The translations under genes were made by a program, and so were the position numbers. Source: Serilophus lunatus (Eukaryota; Chordata; Aves; Passeriformes; Eurylaimidae). From it: a stretch of DNA of 64,000 nucleotides. Each line of letters begins with the position of its first letter. Within the stretch, counting starts at the first letter, position 1. This document shows positions 50,729 to 63,617 of this stretch, piece by piece. The DNA is taken from assembly GCA_013399895.1 (NCBI GenBank), contig VXBA01003435.1, forward strand, positions 971,263 through 1,035,262, in the 5' to 3' direction. Below the pieces are notes generated by a model, which worked only from the letters and a program-made list of their open reading frames with translations, made no database searches and was not told the origin of the DNA.

Positions 50729-53700
50729 TATTTATGGAACATGGTATTAGCTGAGGATTTTCAGTGAGTGCCATTCAATGAAGTTCAATGGAGCTACTTG
50801 TGGAGTGAGATGCTATTCAGTCACAAGTAAGAGCTCATGAGAAATCCTATGCAATTGTTTGTGGACACTACTTTGCAGTTAGAGATCTCCTACTAAGTTA
50901 TTTCTGTTACTAAGATTAAAGGAAAAAAAACCTTATGTGGACAATTCACCTTTTTTTCACTTTATTTTAAATGAGAAATTTATGAATGTGTAATCTTCAG
51001 TCTGTATATGTCTCAGGCTGAAGATATTCTTTGAAATTCTGCTACAGCATAAAGATGTGTTCCATATAACCCTTAAGTCAATGGAGTATGCCCTTTTTGT
51101 GCCTTTTGTTTAATTGTGTCTATGTAAAAAAATACCTGGATTCTTTTCAATAAGTAGACTAGTTATGAACCTGTGTAGGCAAGAAAATGTTAATAGAAAA
51201 AGGAACATGTTTTAACAAATTGCACTGTAGTCGTGGCTAAATTTGAGTCAAAGAGGAGTAAATATTTAGGCAAGCGTTAAAAATATTCTCTGCTCTCACT
51301 AGCAAAGAGTATGACTAGTTTCTCCAAATAATGTAACATGTGTCTCCAAAATTAGCTCATCTGCATCTTAATGCTATCACTGTCTGACCTCAACCAGGGT
51401 TTTGCCTTTCAAGATACAACTAATCTATGAATTATTTAATTGGTTGTTTCTCAGTTTAATTTCTCAATGTTTAGAAAAGATATCTATCTCATTTTCAGTT
51501 TATTTCTGGCATTCCTGTACCATGACTTTATTTGCACAGTAGTAACATTTGCCTAAATATTCTAATTTTTCTTATACAACTGCCATCAGGACTGTATGCA
51601 TCAGGCAGCATGCATTTCGCTATCAACATGAAAGCAACTTCTCTGCACTCTTTACTGGATTGTCACAACTACTACTAATAATGAGATTCTAAAGGACTGC
51701 ACCACTGTAGCTTCCTAAAACCAGTCATGGTTTTGGTTCATTCTCATGTCCACATGTTTAGATTCAGTAAGCCCTTAGACTGTTGGAGGACTATGGAATC
51801 AGAGCCTTCTTTTTTGCATTAGCCACTAATTTTGACAATATTTTTGTAGGCCAGTTGCTTAGCACACTGTAAAGCGAATTACATCACAATATACGATTTC
51901 TTATGCTTTAACATATTTTACACTTAAGATTGTATGTTATTGTAGATTATGTTAGATAACACCTAAAGAGAAATTTGGTTCTTCCTATCTTAGCACATAA
52001 CAGCTAAAATAAAAAAAATAAGAATTTTAGGGCCAATTAAGTTTCTATTTTAACTGTCTATATTATGGCTGTATATATGTTATGCATTTTTGTACCATAT
52101 TTATATATACAAAAATCTAAATATATAGTATTTATTTATTTTAGGTTCAAATACTGGCAGGTCTGAAAAATTATGCGGAAATGACTGACATTTTAAAACT
52201 GATGTCAGTGTTGCCAAGTATTTACTCAGCATGCTGGTCTATAGGACATTTTAAAAATAGTTAAAGCTGTACTTTCCAATGTTGAATCAATACCATTTAT
52301 AAGTAGAATTTTCTACATTGTTTGGCCTTACTTCCTCTCTGAATATACCCTTCTATCTGAATTGGAGAGAAATGAAATAATATATATAAAACAAGATAGT
52401 AATTTGAAACTATTATAATTCTAACCTGTACTATAATTTAGAATATTCACTTATGAATGCAGGCATTTGCCTGTTTCTTAAGGGAAGCAATTTCCTTGAT
52501 TTTCAGTGCTCATCACTTAAGTGACCACTTCCCACTATGAGTTTTCTAATTAGGAGTTTAAGGGTGAACAGATTCTGTTCTTTAGCTGACAATTTCAATT
52601 CCTCTTCAAATGTGCTGTGCTTCTCAGTATTCCCCGTAGGGCCTGGAAGTCTTTGGCAGTTCCGGAGCCCCTCGCTGCCATTTAACAGCTCAGTTCTCAC
52701 AGTTTCGTGCACCATTTATGTGGCTTTCCTGTACAAGACATCCTTTGGCTATTCAATAAGCTGCTTTTCCCATAAAGACAAAAGTTACCTTTTTGAATAC
52801 ATGTCAAGCCTTCTGTATTGGAAAGATGAATCTACAGGAAGAAAAGAACTTACAGTATTAAATAAACAAAATCCACTAAATGCAAGATAGCAAATATTTC
52901 AAAGAGGTTGGGACTATAAATGAAACTTGGCTCCAGTAGGTTGTTGAGGAACGCTTGGCAGCACAATACTTTTGTAAGGTATGATGAAGGTGGCTTGTTG
53001 AGTACAAATTACTAGTGTTGGTCAATTCAGTCTTGAAGCTCAGGCAGAAATAAGTGGAGATTTTAGAAACAGGTGAGGGTTTATTTTACTTATTTTGCAT
53101 CACTGGCTGATAGTGCCACAATATCTTATAGAGGTGAAACAATAGACTTTTAAAGTAAAACAGACACTTTGTGAAAGTGTCATGAATCATTCTAGATGAG
53201 GCATGCCCCTCAAAAGCTCCTATTACCTTTTATTTTTTGCCCATACTTCAATTTTCCTTGATCCTCCAGAAGTAGCTGTATTTCATCCTCATTACTAATT
53301 GAAGACCTCAGGAGCTACTGTTTAAGTTAGCTAATTTCAGAAACCATTATTTTGGTAAAAGTCCCATGGATCATGAAAGTACTGTTGCTTAAGCATCTGC
53401 TTCAGGCTTTTGGAGGCAGGGCTCTCAATCAGTAGGATACTACAGCAAGAGAGGAAATATGAGTTCTTACGCCTGCTCTTACTCAATATTTCATTATCTA
53501 CTTTCTCTTTCGTTATCTATATCTGTTTCATTATCCACTGTTTTTTCTTTGGTTGTGCTGTAAATAGAGCAGGCTTTGCTCATTGCTTTAAGAGTCACAG
53601 ATTCTTATTTTCAGGAGGGAGTCCTAGGCTGCCCTTCTGAAGAACCAACCTCCCAAAGATGATCAAAGCTCAAATGTGTTTCCACCAGCTCAGCACTTTA

Positions 53701-55390
53701 CATCAGCTCTCCTCGTCAGCTGAGTACCATTTGAGCAAGCCAGTTGCTTGTTACTGCATTCAGCTGCCTAGATCGCCTAAAGACAGTGGATCAGACTGAG
53801 CTTCAAGGCTCTGGATCCCACTGTCAATGACTAACAGGTGGATCAGCTAAATGCCATCTAGCACCTGGGCTTTTTTCTAAGTCAGGGCTATTGAATACAT
53901 GATTTGCATCCCACCTTCAGATTCTGCAGCTAAAACACAGACTAGTTTGGCTACTTGCCATATAATAAGCACTATTTCCTTCTCTAGATTTTTACAGTAT
54001 CCAGTTAGAGATACACAGTAACATGTTTTTTTTCCTACTAACCTTTATGCTTCATTAAACTTAGAGATGGTAGTTACCATGGATTTTTTCTCTGTGATAT
54101 CAACATATTAAAGATCCTACTGTGCAGATACCATTCAGCAATTTACATTTCTAGATGAAGCTATTAGGACTGCTCATCTGATTAGTAAGAGATTTCATTA
54201 AGAGTTTTCAGGAGCAGGACATGTTAGTAATTTGGCTGTGAATTGCCATTCTCATTGGCAAAAGATTTCTGCTAAATACTGTATTACCTGAAGCCCGAAA
54301 TATAAAGTAGGTAGCATTTGAAACAGTATCCATTATCATTATACCTTAACTCATCTGTTTACTGAGATAGGATAACAGTAGAGCAGTGAAGAGTTGGTTA
54401 AACAGTGACATCAGAAGGGCCAAAAAAGAATTATGAGTACTTTACTCATCTTTGAAAGGCTTGAAATTAAGAATGTTGCATAAAAATGAATATAACTTAG
54501 TGAATGAAGACATATTTCTGTCAGTTCTCTTACAGAATGTGACAAAAAATTTCTGACTCATTTAAAATTTCCTTGAGACTCATATTAAGTTCTTTAATCA
54601 GGACAGGTTTGTTTATTGTTTTTTTTTAAATAAACTATCCAGGCAAAATTAATTTTTTTTCTAAAGAAAATGAAAGTTTTATTGAATTCATTGAGATTTA
54701 GACTGGTTTTTATAATAATTCTCCAGAATACATTTTTCCAAAAATAATTATATTTTTTCGAAGCTGTAAAATCCTTGGAAAAGATAAATTTATAATGTTC
54801 TTCAGGGGCAGCTTATGCTGAAAAACAAAGTTTTTTGGAAGCTAAAGCAAATATTTTGATGAAAAATTAAGCTATTAAAATCAGTGTTTAAAAAAAGACT
54901 AGATTCTTCAATTGCTTTAGATGCTGAACTCCATGATTTCAGCAGAAGTTTTCAAAAAGAAAGAACATCTGCTTGCTTAGACTAAATAGCTAATGATCAG
55001 AGTAATAGCTGGCTTTATAGGAGGGACCTAGTATTTTTCCAAGAAGATTGTCTTCTAGCTCCATCTTTAACCATGTTTCATTTATTTCTAGACATTTGGA
55101 AAAGTCATTTTGTTCCAAGTGATGCCTGTTATTTCTGTAACTTTCTTTTGTAGCTCTTATTCTAGTTGGCATATCTAAATATGATAACTAACAAATTTGT
55201 CAGGTTGGAACTTCCTGGGAGGCTCAAGAGCCTTCTGCCAGGTTCTTGTAGCACTCCAGCTAGGTGTCTGGGACATTTCATATTACATGGTGCATTTGCC
55301 ACACAACCCATCCACCCATCATCTGCACAGAGTTTGGAATGAGTCTTTTGTGATCTGCGCCTATCTCTTTCTTTGTAATCCTTGGGTTTT

Positions 55391-55504
55391 GGTTGCTAGC
55401 TTTACATGTCATGTATCTGGCAAGGTTTGGTTGCTAGCTTTACATGTCATGTATCTGGCAAGGTTTGGTCGCTAGCTTTACATGTCATGTATCTAGCAAT
55501 GTTG
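55391..55504 (+). repeat. 38-bp minisatellite, three copies
   Basis: The unit begins GGTTGCTAGCTTTACATGTC and recurs at 55391, 55429 and 55467, exactly 38 bp apart. Copies 1 and 2 are identical. Copy 3 has a few changes (GGTCGC, ATCTAGC, CAATG). Three copies at such identity suggest recent tandem growth, and the locus is probably variable in length. Confidence 0.95.
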
Positions 55505-56574
55505 CAGAAAAACTTGTGCTATTTTATTGGGGGGTTTTTTTGGTTTTCTGTTGGGTTTTTTTCTTAACAAACCTTAGGTTTCTGTTAAAAAAGTCCTATG
55601 TATCACTGTAGATCCACAGATCACAGTAGTTACTTCTGCCTCATATGAGTGGAGCTGTGTATGAATAAATCCTGGAGGAACATCAAGGAGAAAAAAGTTC
55701 TAAAAGATCTATTTAAGTTTTAGGATAGTTCTGACAGAAACCTAAATGTCTATAAACTGATAATATGCAAATTTAAGCTTAAAATTCAAAGAAGATTCCT
55801 AACCATTACAGTAGTGGAATTTTGAAAAATCTTTCCAATGGTAGTAGGAACAAAAAGCCAACGTATTTTTTTTGAATCATGGAGTACTATAGTTTTTTTG
55901 TAAGATCCTGTAGAACCTACAACAGGAGAGAACCCCATCAACGATCTAATGGTCCCTGTCAGTAAGTACTGTGGCACTGTTTCCACTGTGCTAAATAAGA
56001 AAGCAGTATGTACCTGGCTGTGCCAGCTGCCTGCTGAAACAACATAAAACAGTCATTCCTCATGATGATACATTTGCAAGCTGTAACCCAGTACTGAGGA
56101 CTGGGTGCTTGCTTAGCATCTCAAGTACCACTCAGCCTAGTAAAATTTCATAAATCTGTACAGAAAAAGAAATAAATATAAATTATGTAGATAGGAAGAC
56201 TATACATCATAATGTTGGGAATCTTAAAAATGTATATTTTGTGTTTAATTATGGTATCTTGAGGCTGTTGATCATTCACTATTTTAAATAAGATTACTTG
56301 TACAAGGTAAGAAACCACCTTTAAAGAAAAGTATTTGAAATCTCTCATGTTGTTGTTTGACTTCAGGGTCTAGGAGTGTAGTTCAAATACTAGCCATTAG
56401 AAAATCTTTGAGAACTGGCAGTGCTCTCACTCTCTCTTACCTGAGTGAGACATTTCCATAGAAAATTTTAATTCCTTGTATTTCAGCATCTGATTTTGCA
56501 CTGACTGAATTCTGAGAGTACTCTCAGGTTTGTCTGCCCATTTCTCATTACTCCTCTACTGTATACTTCTCACA

Positions 56575-57303
56575 TTCTCATATGCACTTTGGCAAAAATA
56601 ACCCCATGCAGCATTGTAGGCTGGGGACAGAGTGGCTGGAGAGCAGCCAGGTGGAAAGGGACCTGGAGGTACCGATTGACAGCAGTCTGAACATGAGCCA
56701 GCAGTGTGTCCAGGTGTCCAAGAAGGCCAATGGCATCCTGGCCGGTATCAGGAATAGTGTGGCCAACAGGAGCAGGGAAGTGATTCTTTTCCTGTACCCC
56801 TGGTTAGGGCACACCCCAAGTCTTGTTCTGGGTCCCTCAATTTAGAAGAGATAATGAGATATTGGAGTGTGTCCAAAGAAGGGCAACAAGGATGGGGAAG
56901 GGACTGGAGCACAAGTTCTATGAGGAGTGGCTGAAGGAGCTGGGATTGTTTAGCCTGGAGAAGAGGAGGCTCGGGGGAGACCTTATCACTCTCTACGACT
57001 ATCTGAAAGGAGGTTGAATACCAGGTGAGTATCAGCCTCTTTTCCCCGGCAACCAGCAGAACAAGAGGGCACAGTTTTAAGCTGTGCCAGGGCATGTTTA
57101 GGTTAGACATTAGGAGGAAGTTCTTTACAGAGAGAGTGGTTGAGCATTGGAATGGGCTGCTCAGGGCAATGACGGAGTCACTGTCCCTGGAGGTGTTTAA
57201 GAAGAGACTCGATGTGGCACTTAAGTGCCATGGTCTTGTTGACAGGGTTGTGTTAGGTCACAGGTTGGACTCAGAGGTCTTTTGCAACCTAGTTGATTCT
57301 TAG
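56575..57303 (+). mobile_element. CR1 LINE, 3' part of ORF2 plus 3' end, + strand
   Basis: It starts with the text CTTTGGCAAAAATAACCCCATGCAG and runs through CR1 ORF2 C-terminal coding sequence: NMSQQCVQVSKKANGILAGI, then LFSLEKRRLGGDLITLYDY, then DIRRKFFTERVVEHWNGLL. The family-typical end CAGGTTGGACTCAGAGG...CAACCTAGTTGATTCT is retained, but the octamer tail is lost after one unit. Frames are interrupted, so there is no active protein. It inserted in sense orientation in PTPRZ1 intron 1. It serves as an undamaged guide for the deleted copy at 8862-9540. Confidence 0.93.
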
Positions 57304-57876
57304 CCTCTCACACAGCCCTATGAACTCTTCTCTTGCCTCCTGCACACTTCTCCATAGACGTGGCCAGTTACGAGTTATTCTACTCATGTAGAATTTCTTC
57401 TGCAACTTTGTAACAGTTGTGGTTTCTGCACCCCTTTAAACGTGTAATTCTTTTATATCTAATACAATTCCTCTTCACTTTTTCTTTCTGTTGCTTTATT
57501 TGGGATGAAGAAAAAGAGATTTATATCTTGCTTAATGCTTTATGGTAAGAAAAAAACCCCAAACCCACATAAATCAATATAATATGTATTAGACCTAACC
57601 GAACAGGAGGTAAAAATGTAAATTCCTTACTTTGCTTCTCTGCAAGTTTTATTTTCTATACCATTGTCTAGTCACTTTCAAAGGTTTAGTTTCTCATACC
57701 TCTTGATGAGAGGCAGAAACGAGATATCTGTATTTACTATATATATGCTTGAGCAGAGGTCAAGTCAGTTTTTCCATCACTGTCTGTATGGGAAGTCACC
57801 TTTTTGTGTGAGGTGATAAGACTGACACAAAGTCTTCTAAAGATTTATCTGAGCAGCAGCTATACTCCTGGAAAAT

Positions 57877-58065
57877 GAGGTTTAGATTAGATATTAGGAA
57901 GAATTTCTTCACTGAAAGGGTATTGGAACAGGCAGCGCAGGGAAGTGGTGGAATCATTTTTCCTGGAAGCATTCAAAAAAAAAGGTGTGGATGTGGCACT
58001 TGAGAACATGATAAAGTGGTGGACTTAGTGGTTGGACTTGATGAACTTAAAGGTCTGTGAAAAAT
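57877..58065 (+). mobile_element. CR1 LINE fragment, + strand
   Basis: TTTAGATTAGATATTAGGAAGAA, GGAAGTGGTGGAATCATTTTTCC and GATGTGGCACTTGAGAACATG are diverged CR1 3' text. It has small deletions and an A9 run near 57977. The end GGTTGGACTTGATGAACTTAAAGGTC is followed by unrelated DNA. It is an older, smaller copy 570 bp downstream of the previous CR1, in the same orientation. Confidence 0.88.
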
Positions 58066-61000
58066 GACAACAGGAACAGATATGCCCTGGTCATTTGGAA
58101 TATGTATGCATCTTAAACAATATGATTAGCTTTCATAACTATTTAAGTGTTCACTGTCGGAAAGGAGAATCATCATATTAAAACAAATTACAAGTGCAAT
58201 TTAAAGCAGATTAAAAATACCCTAATTGCCCTACTGAATGGAAAAAGACAGCTTCAGCTAAATCAGGTGAAGCCAATAAAGCAGTGATGCATAACAGATA
58301 GTTTCAGGCTACATACAGTCAAGTGAAAATGGAATATATGGAAAATGTATATGGAGCAACCAGAAAATGTAGTCCTGGTTTTGGTGCATAAGGTAATATA
58401 AGTTTATCAGCTTTTTCTGGTATGATCTATACATTCTACCACAATTGTAAACAGGGCATTTGAGTAAAACTTTTGAATAAATCCAGGTTTTCATGGTTTG
58501 GCTCATTAGTTAATTCCTTGGATGTGCAAGAGCTTTTCTAAACATACATAACCCTCGAATCTGCTGTTCACTTGAAAACAACAAGAAGTTCAACCAACTT
58601 AGGATATCTTTATGATTAAATTGAAGAAGAGGTTTTGTCACCTTGCAGTGGAACTCAAAATGCTGCGTTCAGAATCCTGCTCCAAAGCTTTCAGCTGAAG
58701 TGGAGTATATTATGCTGCTTGCAATTCAGTCAAAACCTGAAAGACTTAGTCAAACTTGTAATTAATTAATGCTTGTGTAAGACTTAGAAGATACAACTCA
58801 CTAGATGAGCACTAAGTCTGTTGCTAATGATTTTAAATCTATGAAGCAACTTCCTAAAACCCTTTGAAATTGGCAATTATAATGTTCTGTCTTATATGGA
58901 AAAGCTTTGATCACTCTAGAGCAGGATATAAATGCATGATTTAAACTGGAGAGATAGTGACAGAACAGTGGCAAACTGTGAAATACACTGGCATGGCAGA
59001 GGACTAGAGGAAGATTTGCTGTTTCTCCTTCCAGAACTAGAAGTAATTTCAGTATTTCTGTTGTGTAAATGACTATGAAAGACCTAGGACGTCTGTAGTT
59101 GCATGTGCTTACAGTCTAAAGATAAGACTTAATTGAAGAATTTTACTTTCATGCTTTCTTCATTTTTGTTTTAATTCCAATGCAATTAGAAGGCTACATT
59201 CTGATAGTGCACTAGAAGTGAACTTAATGAAAATATTCTTATTTGTTCTGTCACAGATACTTAAATACGATTGAAAAGAAAAAGATAAGATTAAAAAAAC
59301 CATTTACTAAAATGTTTTTGAAAGGCTATTATTTTCTGTTCAAGGGTAGGAATATTTTGTAGACAAACTAACCAACCACAGTATAGAAGCTTGATTTTTG
59401 CCATGGTGCTTTCTGATAGCAAAATGTATTAAGTTATCTTCTGTATTTGACTAGTGTTTGTTGTGGGTTCAGCAATGACATCCACCAAACTGTTTCCCTA
59501 GCTTATTTAATTCTTCATGAGGTCATTAAAATTTAAGAAGTTCTTTGGTATAAAGCAGTGTGGTGTTTGCTTGTAAACTTTCTACACCTCCTCAAATAAC
59601 TTCCAGTTATTAATGTGTAGAAGAAGGAAAATAAAAGCATTTTACAAAAATAAAAATGTGTTATAGATAGGCTTTGCTTTTAAGGATGTATGGATATTTT
59701 TAATCTAGTGCTGCTGCATGCAAATAATATTGAAGGCATCTTCAGCAACATTTTATTTACTTTGATTAATTACACAATAAATTCTCCCTAGTGGATGCTT
59801 AAGTGAAAAATACTTCAAGTTGCTTCCTGAAAGGGCAAATATTACTGTAATGATTTTATATCATAATAACGAAGTTACATCCAAGTAAAATGAGGGGAGA
59901 AAAGTCTATCTCTCTACTTGTCCACGAGCTTATTATACTGAGTTATTAAAGGTTAGCACTGTGTCCATTGATGCAATACCAATCCACTTCAGGAATTGTA
60001 CAAACATTTGGGAAATTTGTAACTGTTTTATGGGAAATACAGACATTTAAATTACACAATATACTTATTGCATAGACAGATTAATTCTCTAACTGGGCTT
60101 TTACACATCAAATATTTAAACAAAAATCTGAGGTTAAACTGATATGGAGAGGCTGTATTATCAGGAAATGGCTATAATTTATTAAGTTATGTATCAACAA
60201 CATCTAAGTGCATCTGTCAGTGACCAGGATTTCATTGCATAAGGTACTGTATGAACACAGTGCAGAAACTTGGCACTTGCTCTAAGGAATTTAGAAATAA
60301 CATAAAATACAGATAGAGAAGCTGATAGGACAGAGAAGGTGGGAGCTGCTGCTGAGAAAAACTCATATATCAGTCAGTATAAAATGGAGTCCAGTTGGTG
60401 AGGCAGCAATTTGTCTCATCTTCTCTAGCTGTTTCTGAGTGCCAGTTTTCAAAGAGGTGTTGAACAGATCTGTCTCCATTCCTCATCTGTAAGGTAAGAG
60501 GTAGTAATACTCCCTGGTGCAGACCCTTGCATGCCATATAAGACCTAGGCAAAATTTAGAGGTGAGGAGAGGCATTAACCTGCAGACCTAATTTGTCCTG
60601 ACGGTTCAATAGGAAACTGAAAACCATGAGACTTTGAAACTGAACCTGGCAGACGGTATTAATCCAGCATGTCGTTTCAGTTTCTTTGCTTCAGTTTGCT
60701 GTCTGCAAAGCTGTTCAAGAAAAAAAGTACTGTGTAAGTACTAGGGTACACAAATAGTGCAGTGTAACCACTGTCCTGTGAGGAGCCCAGGTGTGCTGCT
60801 TTGGATGACATGAGAGCCCTTTCAGCATGATTAGATCCTTCCTTGTATCTTCACTTAGGTGAAACTGCATGTAAATTTACACCTGAAAATGTGAGTCATA
60901 ACAGCTGATCTGACATTTACACTCTGATGGATCCTTTCTGATCATAATCCTAAATGAAGGCTCTTGCCCTGTGTGACCCACTGATACCAGAAACCATGGA

Positions 61001-63496
61001 TTCTGATTCCTCATGGTCCCAGCCTGAATGTCACCATGGAGAAATGTAGCAAAATCAGGTAGGCATTTGCTGTATAAAACAAAGCTATAACGTCTCACAA
61101 AAGGAACAATTACACTGAATGGAGATACTACTGATGTTATTTTTTCTAATTGCTGTAATTTAATGTTCATGTACAATGTATAGCTAGAAGTGTGGTAGAA
61201 CAATAATAGCATGGTAAAAAGTTAGGTTTTCATTATGTGTAGCAATCAGTAAAGCATGAGTCTTCATGTCGTATTTGATGATGATAATTAATAATTATAT
61301 CCTGTGTTATTTGTCTTTATGCTACAAAGGTGGGCATGTGAGCACAGATATATTAGCTGCCATCTCAGTTCCAAAAGGACTTGGAACACACACACACTGT
61401 CTAGGAGGTCCTTGGTGCTGAATCAGTGGGTACAGCTTTTCTTTGTTATGCTTTTCATACTGCCAGGTAAAAGAGGATGTGGGTCACCCTTCATGCTTCA
61501 GTGTTTGCTGTCAGTTAACCCACTGCAGTGTCCTAATATTCTTCTTGTCTCCAATTCTGACTTCAGGAAGGTGATGCTTTGTATCCATTACTTGTAATTT
61601 GGAAGTAAATGTTGACAACACAAGGGCAAGCAAGCAAGTACTAACATGAGCAAAAACTTTGAATTGCACAAGTGAGCAGTTTGTTTTTTTACTCTTGCCT
61701 TAAAAAAATGCCTATGTTAAAAATGAATTGAAGGATCATTCCTTATTTCTGTTGTCTTCCAGCAGAGGTGACTTATGGGGGCAAAAACACTAAAAAAAAA
61801 TTGGGGGGAAGGAGGAAGGAAGGAGAAAGTTTACAAGAGAGACACATTTGACACTTGTGCAGCTTCTGTTTATCTCGTGGTTTTTAATTTTTGTGCTGCT
61901 GCTTTCTGCAACTACTTGCCATTTGTAACTACTAGAAAAAGAGTCAAATTACTCCTGCTGTGACTTTTACAGGCGTGGCATCACCAAACCCAGAGTGAAA
62001 TGAAATGAAGTAACTGAACTCCAAGCTTTCAATATCAGGCTTTTTAACAGGTCTTTTCCACATGGTGAAGAAAATTAACAGTAATGCTACCAATTTCCTC
62101 TTTTTAATAAGTGCAGTCATGTGGAGTCCGTTTTAGAGCAATTTATGAGATGTTGTTCATCCCTCACAATGGACAAAAAAGTAAATCAGAGCAAGAGTTG
62201 AGGAGTCTTCATATATTTGCTTTTAACAGGAATTGTTTATGTAACTACCTTGGCATCATCACCACAGTGATCTCTAAACACCCAGGTATACTTCTAGCCA
62301 ATACATGATGAGTGAGTTATAGAAAGACACTGATACTTGCAAGGAGAAGTTAAGTGATACAATAAGAAGGGCAGTGATGGGTGTGTGGAAGGAAGAGATA
62401 CCGTTGCTCTGCCCACTTACACTTCCACACTGCCTTGGCCTTTGAGGGTGACCCTCAACTCTGCCTCTCTTCTCCTGCTCATAGGGAATCTTATGTGCTC
62501 CCCTTCCCCTCCTTCCCTTCCTCAGCCTCACTTCTGGAGGTGACCCATATTTCCCTTCAGAAAACCTTGTTCTTCTAGAGGCATGGAGAATTCTTGTCTG
62601 ACAGGGTAGGAGGGAGTACTGCAAGCAGATTCTGGGTAATTGTAACTCACTGCCAGTGACAAACATTCATATCTCAGATTATCATACAAATTCTTTTTGT
62701 ACAACATGCAATCTCAATGCAGCTTGAGTCCTGTGGATGTTCTGGCAATATTGCAAATAAACCGATTATAATAGTTGTTAAAAAGTGAGTGCTGACAGTG
62801 ATATTCAGGCTGTAATGACCACTGTAACCTGAAAAAACTGCAAGAAGCTTTATTGTTTTCAAAACAGAAATATGTGTTCTTAGGGTGAAAGGTAATTTGT
62901 TTGGAGTAGTACATTTCATTTGTAAGGAATGCTTTATATTGCCTTCTTGCACAATATGTAAATCCAGGATTTGATGGTAAAACTCACTGCTGTCTCTGTG
63001 GGCAGGATACAAGGGTGTGTTACAGATCAGACAGGGATTGCTGTTTTTCACCAAAATATAAAGACCTTTTAATAACTGTCTTTATGAGGGAATATCTGAA
63101 GGGAAGTTAAAGGCCTTGGACCATGGTTTGGAAGAGTTTTAGTGAGTAACCGGGAACAGACAGGCTGGTGTGGCATGTAAATTCTGTAAGTTTAGGGAGA
63201 TTTTTTTGAGATAATATTTAGAAATAAGTTTCAGCTAAATTTTGCAATTATTTTAATTGGAGAAAACTTCAAATTCTTTTTAGTGCAATAACTGTAATGA
63301 GTTCTGTTTTAAGAAGCCCCCCTAGGCTATAGTCATGAAGGAACATGTGCTTGACTGGGTTGCATTCACTCTAGAAAATAAAACTTATGTTCTACTTGCA
63401 GCTTGAAAGAGAAGATCTCTGTTCTTTTTCCTCCATGTCAGAATTCCATGAAGGCTGTGATGAGTATCCCAGAACAAGAACAAGATAATATTGGAG

Positions 63497-63580
63497 TGTT
63501 TTGGTTTAACCATAGCCAGAAACTAAGCGCTACACAGCCACTTGCTCACTCCCCCAGTAGCAGGATCAGGGAGAAAATTC
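63497..63580 (+). mobile_element. Endogenous retrovirus LTR fragment (5' edge)
   Basis: TGTTTTGGTTTAACC followed by AGCCAGAAACTAAGCGC, ACACAGCCACTTGCTCACTC and CCCCAGTAGCAGGATCAGGG is text I recognise from common avian LTRs (start TG, then GGTTT..CC.CAGCCG.AACTAAGCACCACACAGCC). Only the first 80 or so bases are present, and no poly(A) signal or internal region follows. It abuts the CR1 that starts near 63618, so the two may be nested. Confidence 0.65.
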
Positions 63581-63617
63581 AGAGATGCTGCTTGCTGCTG
63601 TGGGGGGGAAATTTGTG

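Noticed and set aside
57025..57303. Open frame of 92 codons (+)
   Set aside because: It is the C-terminal end of CR1 ORF2 plus 3' UTR, part of a dead retroelement and not a host gene.
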